DNA of 64,000 bases. Source: Bursaphelenchus xylophilus (lineage: Eukaryota; Nematoda; Chromadorea; Rhabditida; Aphelenchoididae). Each line of letters starts with the position of its first letter. Position 1 is the first letter of the stretch. The stretch is taken from the NCBI GenBank assembly GCA_904066235.2, contig CAJFCV020000004.1, positions 4,216,001 to 4,280,000 on the forward strand, given 5' to 3'. Positions 37,496-47,542 of the stretch are shown here, piece by piece. Position numbers and translations under genes: made by a program. Under the pieces are notes generated by a model. It was not told the origin of the DNA. It was given only the letters and a program-made list of their open reading frames with translations, and searched no databases.

Positions 37496-38961
37496 CTAAA
37501 AATACCCACTTCCTGACTGGTCGGTTAATCCGTATTCACGCGCTAAATCGGTGGATGTCAATATTTGGCCCGACTTCTGAAGACCGTCCGGGTCCAGCAC
37601 CAACTTCACAAGACATTTCCCAACGAAGCGGGGGTGCTCAATCTCCGAAAAGAGGTCGACAATCGCCTGAAAGCATGAATAAAATATGTATGTATATACA
37701 TAGAAATGATAAATATACAGCTGAATCTTAACTTTTCAATAAAAAAGCAAGACCTTTTCGTTCTCGAAAGTAGCCTTTTCATGTTTGAAAATAATCAAAA
37801 GGCGATTTGAATAAACTTGTAAGCGATCTCTCTTGCTTATCAGCGGCCCTTCCGCCCAACCATAGCTCAGTTGGTAGAGCGGAGGACTGTAGTTGAAGCG
37901 GTGATCCTTAGGTCGCTGGTTCGAATCCGGCTGGTTGGAACCCCTTTTTCCAAAATTTTCTTTCAAAATAAAAGTTCGAGTTCCTTACAGATTTCTTGTT
38001 TTCTTGTGGGAACCAACATTTTTGGGGCTGATTAGCGTCTATTCTTTTATATATTTATGTATATCAAAGAAAAATTTTGTCTGTTGTAAATAAGCCGTAT
38101 TTTAAAAACATTTTTCTTGCATTTCTCACTTACCGGGTCCTGACTTTTACTCAAAAAGTTGTGGTACATTTCCGTGGCCACAGCGCCAGGCCAAAACGAA
38201 ACAGATGTGATTTTCTTCTCCTTCAGTTCATGGGCAATGTCAGCAGCCATCCGATCACACTACAATCTTCACTTTACTCTGTAATTATGAACCTACCGCT
38301 GTCTTCTGAATGCCATAAAACGTGTTGAACAGGTATTTCCCTCCTCCTTCACTACTAATTGTCGCAATCAGTCCTTTTGTCTTATTTTTTATCATCAATT
38401 TAGCCGCCAGACTGCTGCATAACAGATGATTTTTGAGTCCGACATTGAAGAACTCGTCAAAAACTTCATAAAGCTTTGGGATTTCGTAAAATTTCTTGCC
38501 AGCGATTTGAGCGCAGGTCTGTAAAAGGTCGGTAAATAGGATCGTTAACAACAATACTGGGTTAAAAGTGTATTTATAGAGGTTGACTTACAATTGAGGC
38601 AGAAAAAACATTATTAATCAAGATGTCAATGCCCCCATAGCCATCTTCAATGGTCTGGAAAAGATTGATGACATCCGATTCCTTAGAATGATCACATCTT
38701 ATCGGAATACACTTTCCAGTGTAGATTGAACACATCTAAAGGTGTAAAGTATGAGTGTTTATCCCCGTTAAAGTGGGGGTAACCGCTTACTCTTTCCGCA
38801 AATTCCTCCAAAGTGTCGGTCGAATAAAAGGTGCTCTTTGTCTCATCGGGCCTCGAAGTTACAATTACAGTAGCTCCGTTCTCACAAAACTCCTCGGCAA
38901 TCCCCTTTCCAACGCCCTTCGAGGCACCAGTGACCAGCACAACCTTATTTCGTAAAGACAT
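37496..38961 (-). CDS. Short-chain dehydrogenase/reductase, DHRS1-like
   Basis: Exons on the minus strand: 38,961-38,791, 38,735-38,592, 38,518-38,297, 38,259-38,134 and 37,666-37,496. All introns are phase 0; the product is 277 aa. SDR hallmarks are visible: the NAD(P) glycine motif TGASKGVGKG (about residues 11-20), an INN motif in place of NNA, catalytic Ser in ATISSEGG, and the YxxxK pair in FYGIQKTA. The FWPGAVATEM segment and the overall order match the DHRS1 subgroup, whose members reduce steroids and other carbonyls. Exon 5 (AIVDLFSEIEHPRFVGKCL ... SGSGYF) was found only by joining phase-0 ends. The last intron (37,667-38,133) holds a tRNA-Tyr gene in the opposite orientation. A broken inverted copy of exon 5 lies at about 40,072-40,205. 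Confidence 0.88.
37737..37985 (+). repeat. Left arm of inverted duplication around tRNA-Tyr
   Basis: The sequence from about 37,770 to 37,985 reappears in reverse complement at about 39,095-39,315. It includes the 5' flank (GGCGATTTGAATAAACTTGT, AGCGATCTCTCTTGCTTATC), the whole tRNA and the 3' flank up to an AAAATAAAAGT block. The arms enclose the first four exons of the dehydrogenase gene. Confidence 0.75.
37856..37939 (+). tRNA. tRNA-Tyr(GUA): tRNA-Tyr (GUA) with an 11-nt intron
   Basis: A full cloverleaf is present: acceptor stem CCAACCA/TGGTTGG, D stem GCTC/GAGC, anticodon stem GAGGA/TCCTT, loop CTGTAGA with anticodon GTA at 37,889-37,891, T arm GCTGG-TTCGAAT-CCGGC, and discriminator A at 37,939. 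An 11-base intron (37,893-37,903) follows position 37, the canonical place; tRNA-Tyr genes in eukaryotes are commonly split. A T5 terminator follows within a few bases. The gene sits antisense inside the last intron of the DHRS1-like gene and has an inverted copy at 39,141. Confidence 0.95.
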
Positions 38962-39094
38962 TTATCTGGAATGACCGAAACTTCCATTCAGGCGATCTTG
39001 TCTCGGAATAGACCGTTTAATTGACTGCGTTTCTGCTCATTGGCCCCAAAAAGTGTTTCCCAACACGAAACATGAAATCCATAAATAGAAAGGC

Positions 39095-39315
39095 ACTTGG
39101 ACTTTTATTTTGAAACGCAAAAATTGGAGAAAAAAGGAATTCCAACCAGCCGGATTCGAACCAGCGACCTAAGGATCACCGCTTCAACTACAGTCCTCCG
39201 CTCTACCAACTGATCTATGGTTGGGCGGAAGGGCCGCTGATAAGCAAGAGAGATCGCTTACAAGTTTATTCAAATCGCCTTTTGATTATTTTCGAACATG
39301 AAAAGGCTATTCATG
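39095..39315 (-). repeat. Right arm of inverted duplication around tRNA-Tyr
   Basis: This is the mirror copy of 37,770-37,985. Homology stops near 39,320, where a chain of miniature transposons begins, and appears to resume at about 40,072 with a remnant of the dehydrogenase last exon. The original duplication was therefore longer and was later interrupted. Confidence 0.7.
39141..39224 (-). pseudogene. Inverted second copy of tRNA-Tyr with a D-stem mismatch
   Basis: This is identical to the tRNA at 37,856 except for one visible base: D-stem GCTC reads GATC, creating an A-G mismatch opposite GAGC and altering box A (TAGATCAGTTGG). The intron, anticodon GUA, T arm, acceptor stem and a T6 terminator are intact, so it may still be transcribed. 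I call it a probable degenerate copy rather than certainly dead. It lies about 180 bases upstream of the dehydrogenase start codon. Confidence 0.65.
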
Positions 39316-39339
39316 CTTTGAGAAATATCGGCGGGCCCA

Positions 39340-39700
39340 CACTTGCGGGCAACCACTTTGCGGGCAGCTTGAAAAACCACGGAGATTCTGCGGGCATGTT
39401 TTGAAATCGGCCAACATTTGCTTACAGCAGGAAATTCAAACTAGATGCTGCGGATTAAGTTTCCGGGCGTATAAGTGGCTTGAATAGTTACTATAACCTT
39501 ATCCAAGCATTTTTTACCATCTTTTGAAAACGAACTCCCATAACTTTGAAAGCAGTGGATGAATTTAGCAAATTCGTGGCCTTATCAGTGCCAGGGAGTT
39601 GTCATTGTAAAATTTCTATCGTACTACGTAGATTACGAGTGAGAAATCATAATTCTAATCATAAAATGTCGGCTGCCCGCAAAGTGGTTGCCCGCAAGTG
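39340..39700. mobile_element. Miniature inverted-repeat element, 29-bp perfect TIRs
   Basis: CACTTGCGGGCAACCACTTTGCGGGCAGC-type ends at 39,340-39,368 and 39,672-39,700 are exact reverse complements over 29 bases. The interior of about 300 bases has no open frame. Weaker inverted similarity extends outward (ATATCGGCG / CGCCGAAATAT), so the true ends may be about 15 bases further out. The class is not identifiable from the ends. Confidence 0.7.
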
Positions 39701-39714
39701 TCGCGACGCCGAAA

Positions 39715-39804
39715 TATCAGTCTGTCGGGGGATTTGGTGCGCGATAGCGGCGAGGCGAGACATTTTGCTGCGACAATCCGCCGTTATTTTCCCAACAGAC
39801 TGAT
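39715..39804. mobile_element. Short TATCAGTCTG...CAGACTGATA element
   Basis: A truncated relative of the 44,312-44,470 element. It starts TATCAGTCTGTCGG and ends GCCGTTATTTTCCCAACAGACTGATA, and shares GGGGATTTGGTGCGCGATAGCGGCG with it. It lacks most of the left half and abuts the preceding element. Confidence 0.65.
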
Positions 39805-39853
39805 AACCAGCCTAGAAATTCAAAAAGGACACAAGTTCTTTGATGGACAGTAC

Positions 39854-40024
39854 TAGTCGCGACATAAAGTCCTGACACATTTGCACTGTGCGTTCTGTTT
39901 TCCTTTCGCACTCGTCGCGGCAATTCCCCGTTTTTGCATTAGCGACATGCACTTTCACGCGAACTTGCCACTTTTCTCGCGCGACACCCGCGACAAAATT
40001 TGTCAGGACTTTATGGCGCGACTA
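39854..40024. mobile_element. Miniature inverted-repeat element, TAGTCGCGACATAAAGTCCTGACA ends
   Basis: The left end (39,854-39,877) and right end (40,001-40,024) are near-perfect reverse complements: ...TGTCAGGACTTTATGGCGCGACTA. The interior of about 120 bases is non-coding. It is the third small element in a row within the interrupted inverted duplication. Confidence 0.65.
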
Positions 40025-40071
40025 AATATTGAATTTTTAGAGATTCTTCTTTGATTTTCTATGCTGCCAGA

Positions 40072-40205
40072 TGATTCCCAGTCTCTTCTCGAAGATTGAG
40101 CACCGTCACTTCTCTTGGGCAATGCCTTGTGAAGCCGGCGCTGGACTCTGAGGGCCTTCAGAAGTCGAGCCAAATATTGGCATCTATCGATTTACTGGGA
40201 AAACC
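40072..40205 (+). pseudogene. Broken inverted copy of the dehydrogenase last exon
   Basis: About 130 bases are clearly homologous to exon 5 of the DHRS1-like gene (37,496-37,666) but lie on the opposite strand. Shared words include GATTGAGCACC, TGCCTTGTGAAG, CTTCAGAAGTCG, GCCAAATATTG and ATCGATTTA. A small insertion near 40,105 shifts the frame and the copy stops early, so it is a pseudogene fragment. With the tRNA copy at 39,141 it mirrors the original order of exon 5 then tRNA. Confidence 0.75.
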
Positions 40206-40699
40206 AGGATCAGTCTACCAATCGACTAAACATGATCCTCGTAAACTTTATTACACTGTTATTAAAATTACATATTCTGTTTGTCAAATAAAGGGGATAT
40301 TGGTACAAACCAAAGTAATAAACTTCTGCACTCTGCAAGAGACGGATCGTATAATAATTGCGTAGTAACCAAGCCCTCTTATAAATCACTTCTAAACTTT
40401 TTGTCTCCTTTTGTAGTAATAATATCCGTCGGATCCCCAAAGCTAATCCGCATTTGATTTTTTACTCTTCCTGGAGTCACCTTCTCTTCTTCTTCTTTTT
40501 TGTTTTGAGTTATTTTTTGCTCAGTGTAATGTCAAATAAAGTGTTTCTAGAAGGGGTCCGAAGTAATTTGATATGTGTTCTCGGTTGTTTATATAAACCT
40601 CTAGGACTTCCTGCAAAAGGAAAGAGGGGAGGGGAGATGCTCCAGGTTATGCTAGAGGGGCTTTGAAGATCAAATTTTAGGATATGATTTACAAGGAAC
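40206..40699. other. Intergenic
   Basis: No exon and no clear repeat is visible. A pyrimidine-rich TTCTCTTCTTCTTCTTTTTTG stretch lies near 40,480-40,500. Confidence 0.4.
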
Positions 40700-41109
40700 A
40701 TACCCTAGATTTTCTTTAAATTTTGCGCACATTTCGGGCATAGATTAAGTATCAATTCCTAAAAGTTTTAGCGTTTGTAAGCGCCACCAAGATCTTGAAC
40801 GATCTTTGCCGCAGAGAGAGCACGCTAAACGCGGAGAACGGTAAGAGAGAAAACCCCTTTCTGGCCATAACTTTGCTAGTTTCGTGAGGAAAAAATTGAT
40901 TTTTTGTGGAACTATTACCCTTTACGGTAGAAATAGGTACGAAACTTTTCGTGCCGAAATTTGACAAAAAGTCTCAAATTTTCGCCGACTTTCGATCTAA
41001 AAATCTCGGTTGTTTCTTCAAAGCGCAATCTAGAATTTATTTTAGAAAAAATTATTCTAAATTTGTGCCAAGTTTCATCAAAATCTGTGCATCGCACTTG
41101 GGGTACTTC
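40700..41109 (+). repeat. Dispersed repeat, copy 2
   Basis: Collinear homologue of 9,014-9,340 and the most complete copy at its right end, closing with GTGCATCGCACTTGGGGTAC, the near reverse complement of the left end of copy 1. The central words GAGAGAGCACGCTAAACGCGGAGA and CGCCGACTTTCGATCTA are shared exactly. Confidence 0.7.
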
Positions 41110-41161
41110 TTCTGTTAGTTGCGCAATAGTAAGGTAAGGTGAGAAGGATGACGTTGAAGAT

Positions 41162-42999
41162 TTAAAAGACGATTTCTGGCTCGCTGCGTCAGCCAATACG
41201 AGGGGCCGGACATACAAAAAAACTTTTTTTGAGTTTTTTGGCCTAAAATGTTGGTATAGGTCACTAAAACACATTCCCAAAATTTTTCTGCCCAGAAATG
41301 CCCGGAAGGTGGAAATTTGCATACGGATATTACCGTGCTTCTGAGCTCTGCTGTTGCCGTCGCAATAAAGAAAACTTGACGAAACCGACTACATATAGGT
41401 TTTGCGGGACGGCGAATTCAAAAATCGCAATTTCAAGTTGGTAGGATTACTGTAACATACTGTTTCTGATCTCCGGTCGATAAAAATCGACCGTAGCTCC
41501 TTCAAATCAAAAATCCCACAAGATTTTATTGCAGATTTGGAATCAGCGTGAAATTCTGGTCTAGGAACATGTAATTTCCATCCTTGATTCCGTGGCAGAT
41601 AAATCATGGCGCAGTGGGTTTTGACGAAAACTAGTAATCTGACGACCCTGGTTCGATCCCCGCTGGAGACAAATATTGTAAAAAAGATGGAAATGACATT
41701 TAATGGAATTATGAGGGTTGTATGAGCTACGCTGAGTATTTTTAGACATCAATGGAACATGAATTTCAGGTTAGAACAGGGTTGATATTATTTTAGTCTC
41801 GGAATCCGTGAAAAATAAAACTGCTTCAAACGGGCTGAAATTGATAACACCTATTCTAGGCCTAATTCTAAGAAACTTTTACGTTAACTTTTTCTTGTTA
41901 GATTACTGTATCGTGGATTACGGTAACAAAAAGCTCGGCCTCCTTAAAGGCGATTGCTTCTCAAAATTTTCGAATAAAATAAAAATTTTTTTTGGTTATA
42001 TTATTCAAACGGCAGAAAGCGGGCATGCCTCATATTTAAAATGCAATTTTAACTCATTTTCAGTGTGAATTAATATCATCATCCATTGGTGATATTGTGT
42101 CAGATAACTCAGGTATTTCAAAACGTACGGCCATAAACGAACTATTAATGCGCAAGCCCACTCGTTCTTAACCATTCCTACAATCTTCGTGATATTCCGA
42201 TGGCTCTGCGCCTTGTGGCATGAAAAAACATAATTGGGTTTTATGTTACCGTAATCCACGATACAGTAATCTAACGAAAAAAAGTTAACGCAAAAGTTTC
42301 TAAGAATTAGGCCTAGAATAAGTGTTATCAATTTCAGCCCGTTTGAAGCAGTTTTATTTTTCACGGATTCCGAGACTAAAATAATATAAATCCTGTTTTA
42401 ACCTCAAATTCATGTTCCATTGATGTCTCAAAATACTCAGCGTTGCTCATACAACCCTCATAATTCCATTAAATGTCATTTCCATCTTTTTTACAATATT
42501 TGTCTCCAGCGGGGATCGAACCAGGGTCGTCAGATTACTAGTTTTCGTCAAAACCCACTGCGCCATGATTTATCTGCCACGGAATCAAGGATGCAAATTA
42601 CATGTTCCTAGACCAGAATTTTACGCTGATTCCAAATCTGCAATAAAATCTTGTGGGATTTTTGATTTGAAGGAGATACGGTCGATTTTTATCGACCGAA
42701 GGTCAAAAACTGTATGTTACAGTAATCCTACCAACTTGAAATTGCGATTTTTAAATTCGCCATCCACCAAAACCTATATGGTGTCGGTTTCGTCAAGCTG
42801 TCTTTATTGCGACGGCAACAGCAGAGCTCAGAAGGACGGTTATAACCGTATGCAAATTTCTACCTTCCGGGCATCACTGGGCAAAAAAATTTTGGGAATG
42901 TGTTTTAGTGACCTATACCAACATTTGAGGCTAAAAAACTCAAAAAAAAATTTTTTGAATGTCCGCGGCTGACGCAGCGAGCCAAAAATCGTCTTTTAA
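41162..42999. mobile_element. 1.8-kb foldback element with tRNA-like boxes
   Basis: Two arms of about 765 bases (41,162-41,928 and 42,244-42,999) are reverse complements with scattered mismatches around a 315-base spacer. Each arm contains, facing the centre, TGGCGCAGTGG (a perfect RNA polymerase III box A) and GGTTCGATCCC (a perfect box B), at about 41,608-41,670 and mirrored at about 42,505-42,565. The spacing is right for a tRNA-derived unit. Open frames in the arms are mirrored copies of each other and have no domain that I recognise. It could be two tRNA-derived SINE-like units in inverted orientation or a foldback transposon that captured one. Confidence 0.65.
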
Positions 43000-44028
43000 G
43001 GGATTGAGGGATCAAGTGAAGAGAAGTTGTTGAGGACAGATTTGTTTTGGACTTATCACGGATCACTCTCTAAAGATGTTCTAACAACAGTATTTTTATA
43101 ATAGAATTGACAAACGTATGCCACAAGAACTTCACTTTCTTCCTGATGTAAAATATGAAAATTTTGTTTTTCCTTTTCCTACGTTGACTAACTGTACAGT
43201 GAATAAACTTTTGCGGATCCCATAATCTGATCTCCGCTCATCCCCACTTCCTCTTCCCCTCCCTCGACTTTACCATGTCTAATTACTGTGGCTGACCCCC
43301 TTGTTTTTTATGCAATTATTCTCATTTTTTCATCGACGGCTTTTATTGATGGAGAAGTCGGGAAGGGCGACAATAAAATTAAGCGTCGAAATACTGGAAT
43401 CGAAACGGGAATCTGAAGGCGGAAAGGAGCCGGTTTCGGGCGAATCTCGATGCCGTTTAGTCGCTGAGGCGGGATCCCATCGAACTCCGGCTCTTTCACA
43501 AAAACCTTTCAGGAAGAGAGCTTATCGGCAAGGGTGTTTTTTTTTTGACAAATCTGAATATTCCGACCGCTTAATAAACTTACAACGTCTGCTGGATGAC
43601 CTAGAACTGATGTTGCGTCCATTCCTGCGACGTTTTTTAATTCAAATTGCGGTTAATTTTCACGCCGTGGCTCTTCAGAAGCGCCCTCTCGACCGAAGAA
43701 AGCCGTTTTTGTTTGGTTTTTTATAGGCGATGCCTTTGATGTAAACGGAGATAAATTGCCGTCTTAAAAATGATTACTGATGAAAGCAGTGGTTTTTCGA
43801 ATGATTGTAAACAAGTTACCATTGTGGAAACACATTGATTTTACTGTTTCTTGCTATAGCTTTCACTTTACACTGTTTTGTACAACGTATACATTTTGAA
43901 ATAGAATATACGCGTGTTTTCTTATAAGTATTGTTTTCCCCTTTCTATTCCTCCTGATATTTACTAGTTCAGTGACAAGTTTTTACTGATTCGTTTTACT
44001 TTTTAGTTGCTAGGCCTTGCAGTCGACC
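43000..44028. other. Intergenic upstream of the ShK-channel gene
   Basis: A 141-codon open frame (43,301-43,726) lacks an ATG at its start, a domain or splice support; I do not call it a gene. Around 43,400-43,700 the DNA is more GC-rich than its surroundings. The 3' part is the promoter region of the next gene. Confidence 0.4.
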
Positions 44029-46425
44029 ATGGCGGTGTGCTGGACGTTTTCTGCTGCTCTAGCCTGCCTTCTTGCTGTCGATGGTAAGGATTTTTCAGTG
44101 GTTGAATGAAAAAGTAGAAGCATTATGCTTAATTTTACGGTCATAAATTTTGAAACTTTCAGTATACGCCCAATCCAGCAACGTTTCGAATTGCGTGGAT
44201 TCAGATGCAAAATGTCCATTATGGGCGTCGCAAGGAGAATGTCAAAGCAATGCCGTTTGGTAAGGGCAGGGGAATAATAAAAATGTTGTAGAAACTTGTT
44301 AAATCAAGCACTATCAGTCTGTCGGAAAAATAACGGCGGATCGTCGCGCCTCGGAATCGCCCATCGTCGCTCTGCGACTGAAAGCCGCGGCTGGGGATTT
44401 GGTGCGCGATAGCGGCGCGGCGAGACATTCTGCTGCGACATTTCGGCGTTATTTTCCCGACAGACTGATAGTACAACGAAGCCTCCCTATAACGATCGCT
44501 TCCAGAGGCCCCAATTTATCTTGATTCAACGCAATTTTTTTATAACCAATACATTTTTGTTGTCCCTTTTAGTTGTAAAGACATTGACTGTACATATTTC
44601 ATATCTTTGTGACAGCAACAAAGTATTTCCCGCCCAAAAATGGCAATAATTGCTTGAATCGACGCCTTTTTTAGGATGATGTCCAACTGCCGCCGTTCCT
44701 GTCAAAGTTGCCAAGGAGGTGATCAGGCTTGGAAATTGAGATCTCAAATCACTCAAAATTACGATAACTCCACTCAAAATGTAACAAAGTTGGTAACAGT
44801 TGAGAGCGTTCGTCTGAATCATGTGGAGATTGTAGGTTGAAAACAAGCAAAACTTTTCTAACAAACATTGTTGAGTAGTAGAACGGTCTAGTATTAATGA
44901 ATGCGTTTCAGGACGAATCGCGGCAATTGGTCCGCGTTTTTGGCCGGCTTGTGATGTCATGGAATGACTCCAAGATCACCTGGGACAAGGATCAATGGGG
45001 AATTTCTTGGCTCAACTTTTATTGGATTCAGATCTGGACCCCTCAACTGGTGCAGATCAACGCGTAAGATTTCATTTTTAAAACTCATGTCTGCGGTAGT
45101 TCACAAATAACTAACTTTACGCTTTTCAGTCCCTCCACCCAGCCGGGCACAGTGCAAGGCAAAGTTTTGGCCGCGAATTACACTGGCCAAGTCTACATGT
45201 GGTCGGACTTCAGCTTCACCGCCCCATATCACTTTGAATACAATGATTTCCCCAATGATTATCAAAAGATTTGCTACAAATTCGATGACAAAAGATACTT
45301 CACCGTGAGGTTCAAGGTGTCTCCAGAAGTCAAGGACAGGAGTCATGAAGCCATCTCGGAAACCCACATTACTGGGTGGAATATTGTAGACATGACACTG
45401 ACAGTAAGTCTGTTAACGTTGTTTATTAATATCATCTCACTTCAGGACAGTCAATATGTGATCCAAGTGCTCGGCGATTGGAAAAAGAATCCATTCGATG
45501 TGCAGACCAATAACTGCGAGCTTTGTGTAACCTTGAAGAGAAACGCCGTCTATTATGTGGCAGAGATGTTGTTGCCGGCCTTGGTGAACACCTTGATCAC
45601 GCTGAGCTCGATCTTCTTCCAATTGTCCAAAGTCCAGCCAACATTGTTGGCGTTCTCTATTGGAACTCAGATCCTGTCGCTGATCTTGATAAACAGCAGA
45701 TTGCCAAACTTCAGCAGCTCAACTCCGACGATTTGTAAGTTAGGGGCTTTCAGATTTCTTTTCCAGCTAGCTTGCCGCTTGTTTTTCATCAAAATCTATG
45801 CGTTTATTTTTGATAACGTTCCTTTTTATCCGATTTTTTGACCAAAAATTACAGGGTGCGGCATCTTTGTGACCCGATTTGAACTTCCTATAACTTCTTT
45901 AGTTTTTGGCCAAATCTTAAAATTCGTTTTTTCCCTGAATCCTCAGACAACCCCATTTTGTTTGATACCAAATATGTTATACATTGATACGTGTCATCTA
46001 CAGTTATTGGATTTATTCTTGCAGTTCATTTTTTCGGTTCCAATTCAAATCGGGCCACAAAGATGCCCCACCCTGAATTACAATCTGCCCTATTTTGATA
46101 ACAATTATGATCAGATTGTTTATAATACTGATTACTTACAGTGTCCTACGCTGCGTTCAACTTGGCGATCACCTCGATCCTATTCATCACCTCCCTTGCC
46201 CTCCGGCGTCTCTCCCAATCCACCTCCAACATCCCTCCTCCGAACATTATCAACCGTATTGTGGACCTGGTGGAGACGGTCCTTCCCCTTCCTCAGCCCA
46301 CCAAAGACGCCGAGGACTCGCAGAGCAGCCATTACAGTCGGGTAGCGCACGTGTTCAACAACCTCATCTACGGGATCGTGGCTTGTTTGTACATTGTGAT
46401 CATCGTGTTCTCATTCCTCTTCTAG
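44029..46425 (+). CDS. Pentameric ligand-gated ion channel subunit with N-terminal ShK domain
   Basis: Seven exons: 44,029-44,083, 44,163-44,259, 44,675-44,831, 44,912-45,063, 45,130-45,403, 45,446-45,734 and 46,142-46,425; 435 aa. A signal peptide (about residues 1-18) leads to a ShKT domain, roughly CVDSDAKCPLW...GECQSN...MMSNCRRSCQSC, with six Cys. The ligand-binding beta-sandwich of the nicotinic-type family follows (WNDSKITWDKDQWG, IQIWTPQLVQIN, YMWSDFSF). Four membrane helices are visible: M1 VAEMLLPALVNTLITLSSIFF, M2 LLAFSIGTQILSLILI, M3 AAFNLAITSILFITSLAL and M4 IYGIVACLYIVIIVFSFLF. The Cys-loop is odd: its second Cys is present in DFPNDYQKIC, but the residue 14 places earlier is His, so the signature disulfide cannot form. 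Two miniature transposons sit in its introns. Ligand and ion selectivity cannot be told. AATAAA at 46,465. Confidence 0.85.
44312..44470. mobile_element. MITE in intron 2 of the ShK-channel gene
   Basis: Ends TATCAGTCTGTCGGAAAAATAACG and CGTTATTTTCCCGACAGACTGATA form terminal inverted repeats of about 25 bases. A deleted relative is at 39,715-39,804. The interior is palindromic in part (CGGCGGATCGTCG / GCGACATTTCGGCG) with no coding capacity. Confidence 0.7.
45852..46075. mobile_element. CAGGGTG-ended MITE in intron 6 of the ShK-channel gene
   Basis: 224 bases with terminal inverted repeats of about 31 bases (CAGGGTGCGGCATCTTTGTG ... and its near reverse complement ending CCACCCTG). It is flanked on both sides by AATTA, a possible 5-bp target duplication. 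It shares the CAGGGTG terminus with larger elements at 59,551 and 63,572. Confidence 0.7.
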
Positions 46426-46728
46426 AACTCAGAGTTGTATATAAAATGTAATCGGTAATATTTGAATAAACCAGAAAGTAAAAATGCTAAAAACTTTGAA
46501 TATTTTCTTCAAAAGTTTAGTCATCCTCTGTGCCAAATTTTGGTCGAAATCTGAGAATTTCAAGAAGCCGCCACACGGAGTCACGTGACTCCAAAAATCA
46601 GAGGATGAAACCGGATCTCCATCGTTGCAGTAAGCGTTCTTTTTGGTCGTTTCGAATCAAAGCGCTCAATTTTATATTTTCCTCATTGTTTATCAGAAAA
46701 TTCCGAAGTCTCCTCGACATTATTAATA
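46426..46728. other. Short intergenic spacer
   Basis: About 300 bases with the AATAAA of the channel gene at 46,465 and the 5' region of the next same-strand gene. The spacing would suit an operon but there is no direct sign of one. Confidence 0.4.
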
Positions 46729-47214
46729 ATGTTTTCACTCAAAATCTTTACTTTCCTAACTATTATTGCAGTAATTTTCTCGGCCGACGAATTCACAGAG
46801 CCCTGGGCCGCCGAAAATCAAAAGATTGGACTGTCAGACTGCTACCAACCCAAAGATTCGGAGATCGTATGCTGTCCTGAGGCCATGAGTAAGCCTTTCG
46901 AGTCCGCTCGACTCCTTTAGAGAACACTTTAGCATTATGAATTCTAAATTATAAACTTTTCAGAGAATACCCTGAAGGCATTTCAAAGATCAATGAAAAA
47001 GTTGGGAAAACCTTCCGAAGAAGAAGATCTCAAAGTCTATTCCGCCAAAATCAACGCTGAACTGGGCTCTCATTACCCGATAACTCTGCGAAAAGCCGGT
47101 CCAACTTATTCTTTGCACATTGAACATGAAAAATTATGTGGAATCCACAGAGAATATGGAAAATTTGAAGTCAATTTTGATAATGAAGATCTAAAAGACT
47201 TTCTGAATGTCTAA
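46729..47214 (+). CDS. Small secreted protein, family not recognised
   Basis: Exons 46,729-46,888 and 46,964-47,214, phase-1 intron, 136 aa. A clear signal peptide (FSLKIFTFLTIIAVIFSADE) is followed by a mature part with a DCYQPKDSEIVCCPEAM Cys cluster and one further Cys (EKLCGIH), four in all, enough for two disulfides. The rest is charged and helix-prone (SMKKLGKPSEEEDLKVYSAK). A polyadenylation signal AATAAA overlaps the stop codon (47,214-47,219), implying an extremely short 3'UTR. I do not recognise the family. Confidence 0.75.
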
Positions 47215-47542
47215 ATAAACATTGAACATCAATTTTACCCGTTTCCCATACTGGAAATGATGATTTTTCTTTGCAGTCTGCGGGCGATATTTTATACGAA
47301 GATTCTCATTACGAAATTTGAAAATTTGTAGGGCGCAGTTGAAACATAGTTCGTCGACAGAGTTCGGCGAACAAAGTGGCATTTGCTCCAATTTCCTGAA
47401 GGCAGAGGCCAAATCATTCTGCTCTGTTCACCTGTTTTTGCGCGCGTTTTTATCTCGGCGTTTATCCTAAAGTGTAATATAATATACGGCCATCTTTCAG
47501 CCCCGAAATACCTTCATTTATCGGCAGAACACTCGTGCCACA
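47215..47542. other. Short intergenic spacer
   Basis: About 330 bases. Just before the next start are TTTATCTCGG and TTTATCGGC words (GATA-type on the reverse strand). No exon. Confidence 0.4.

Noticed and set aside
41389..42972. Paired frames such as MIYLPRNQG on both strands
   Set aside because: They are reverse-complement copies in the arms of the foldback; coding on one arm is mirrored noise on the other and no domain is seen.
43301..43726. 141-codon plus-strand frame in a GC-richer stretch
   Set aside because: It begins on a non-ATG codon, has no domain, signal or splice partner, and is Arg/Glu-rich as random GC-rich frames are.
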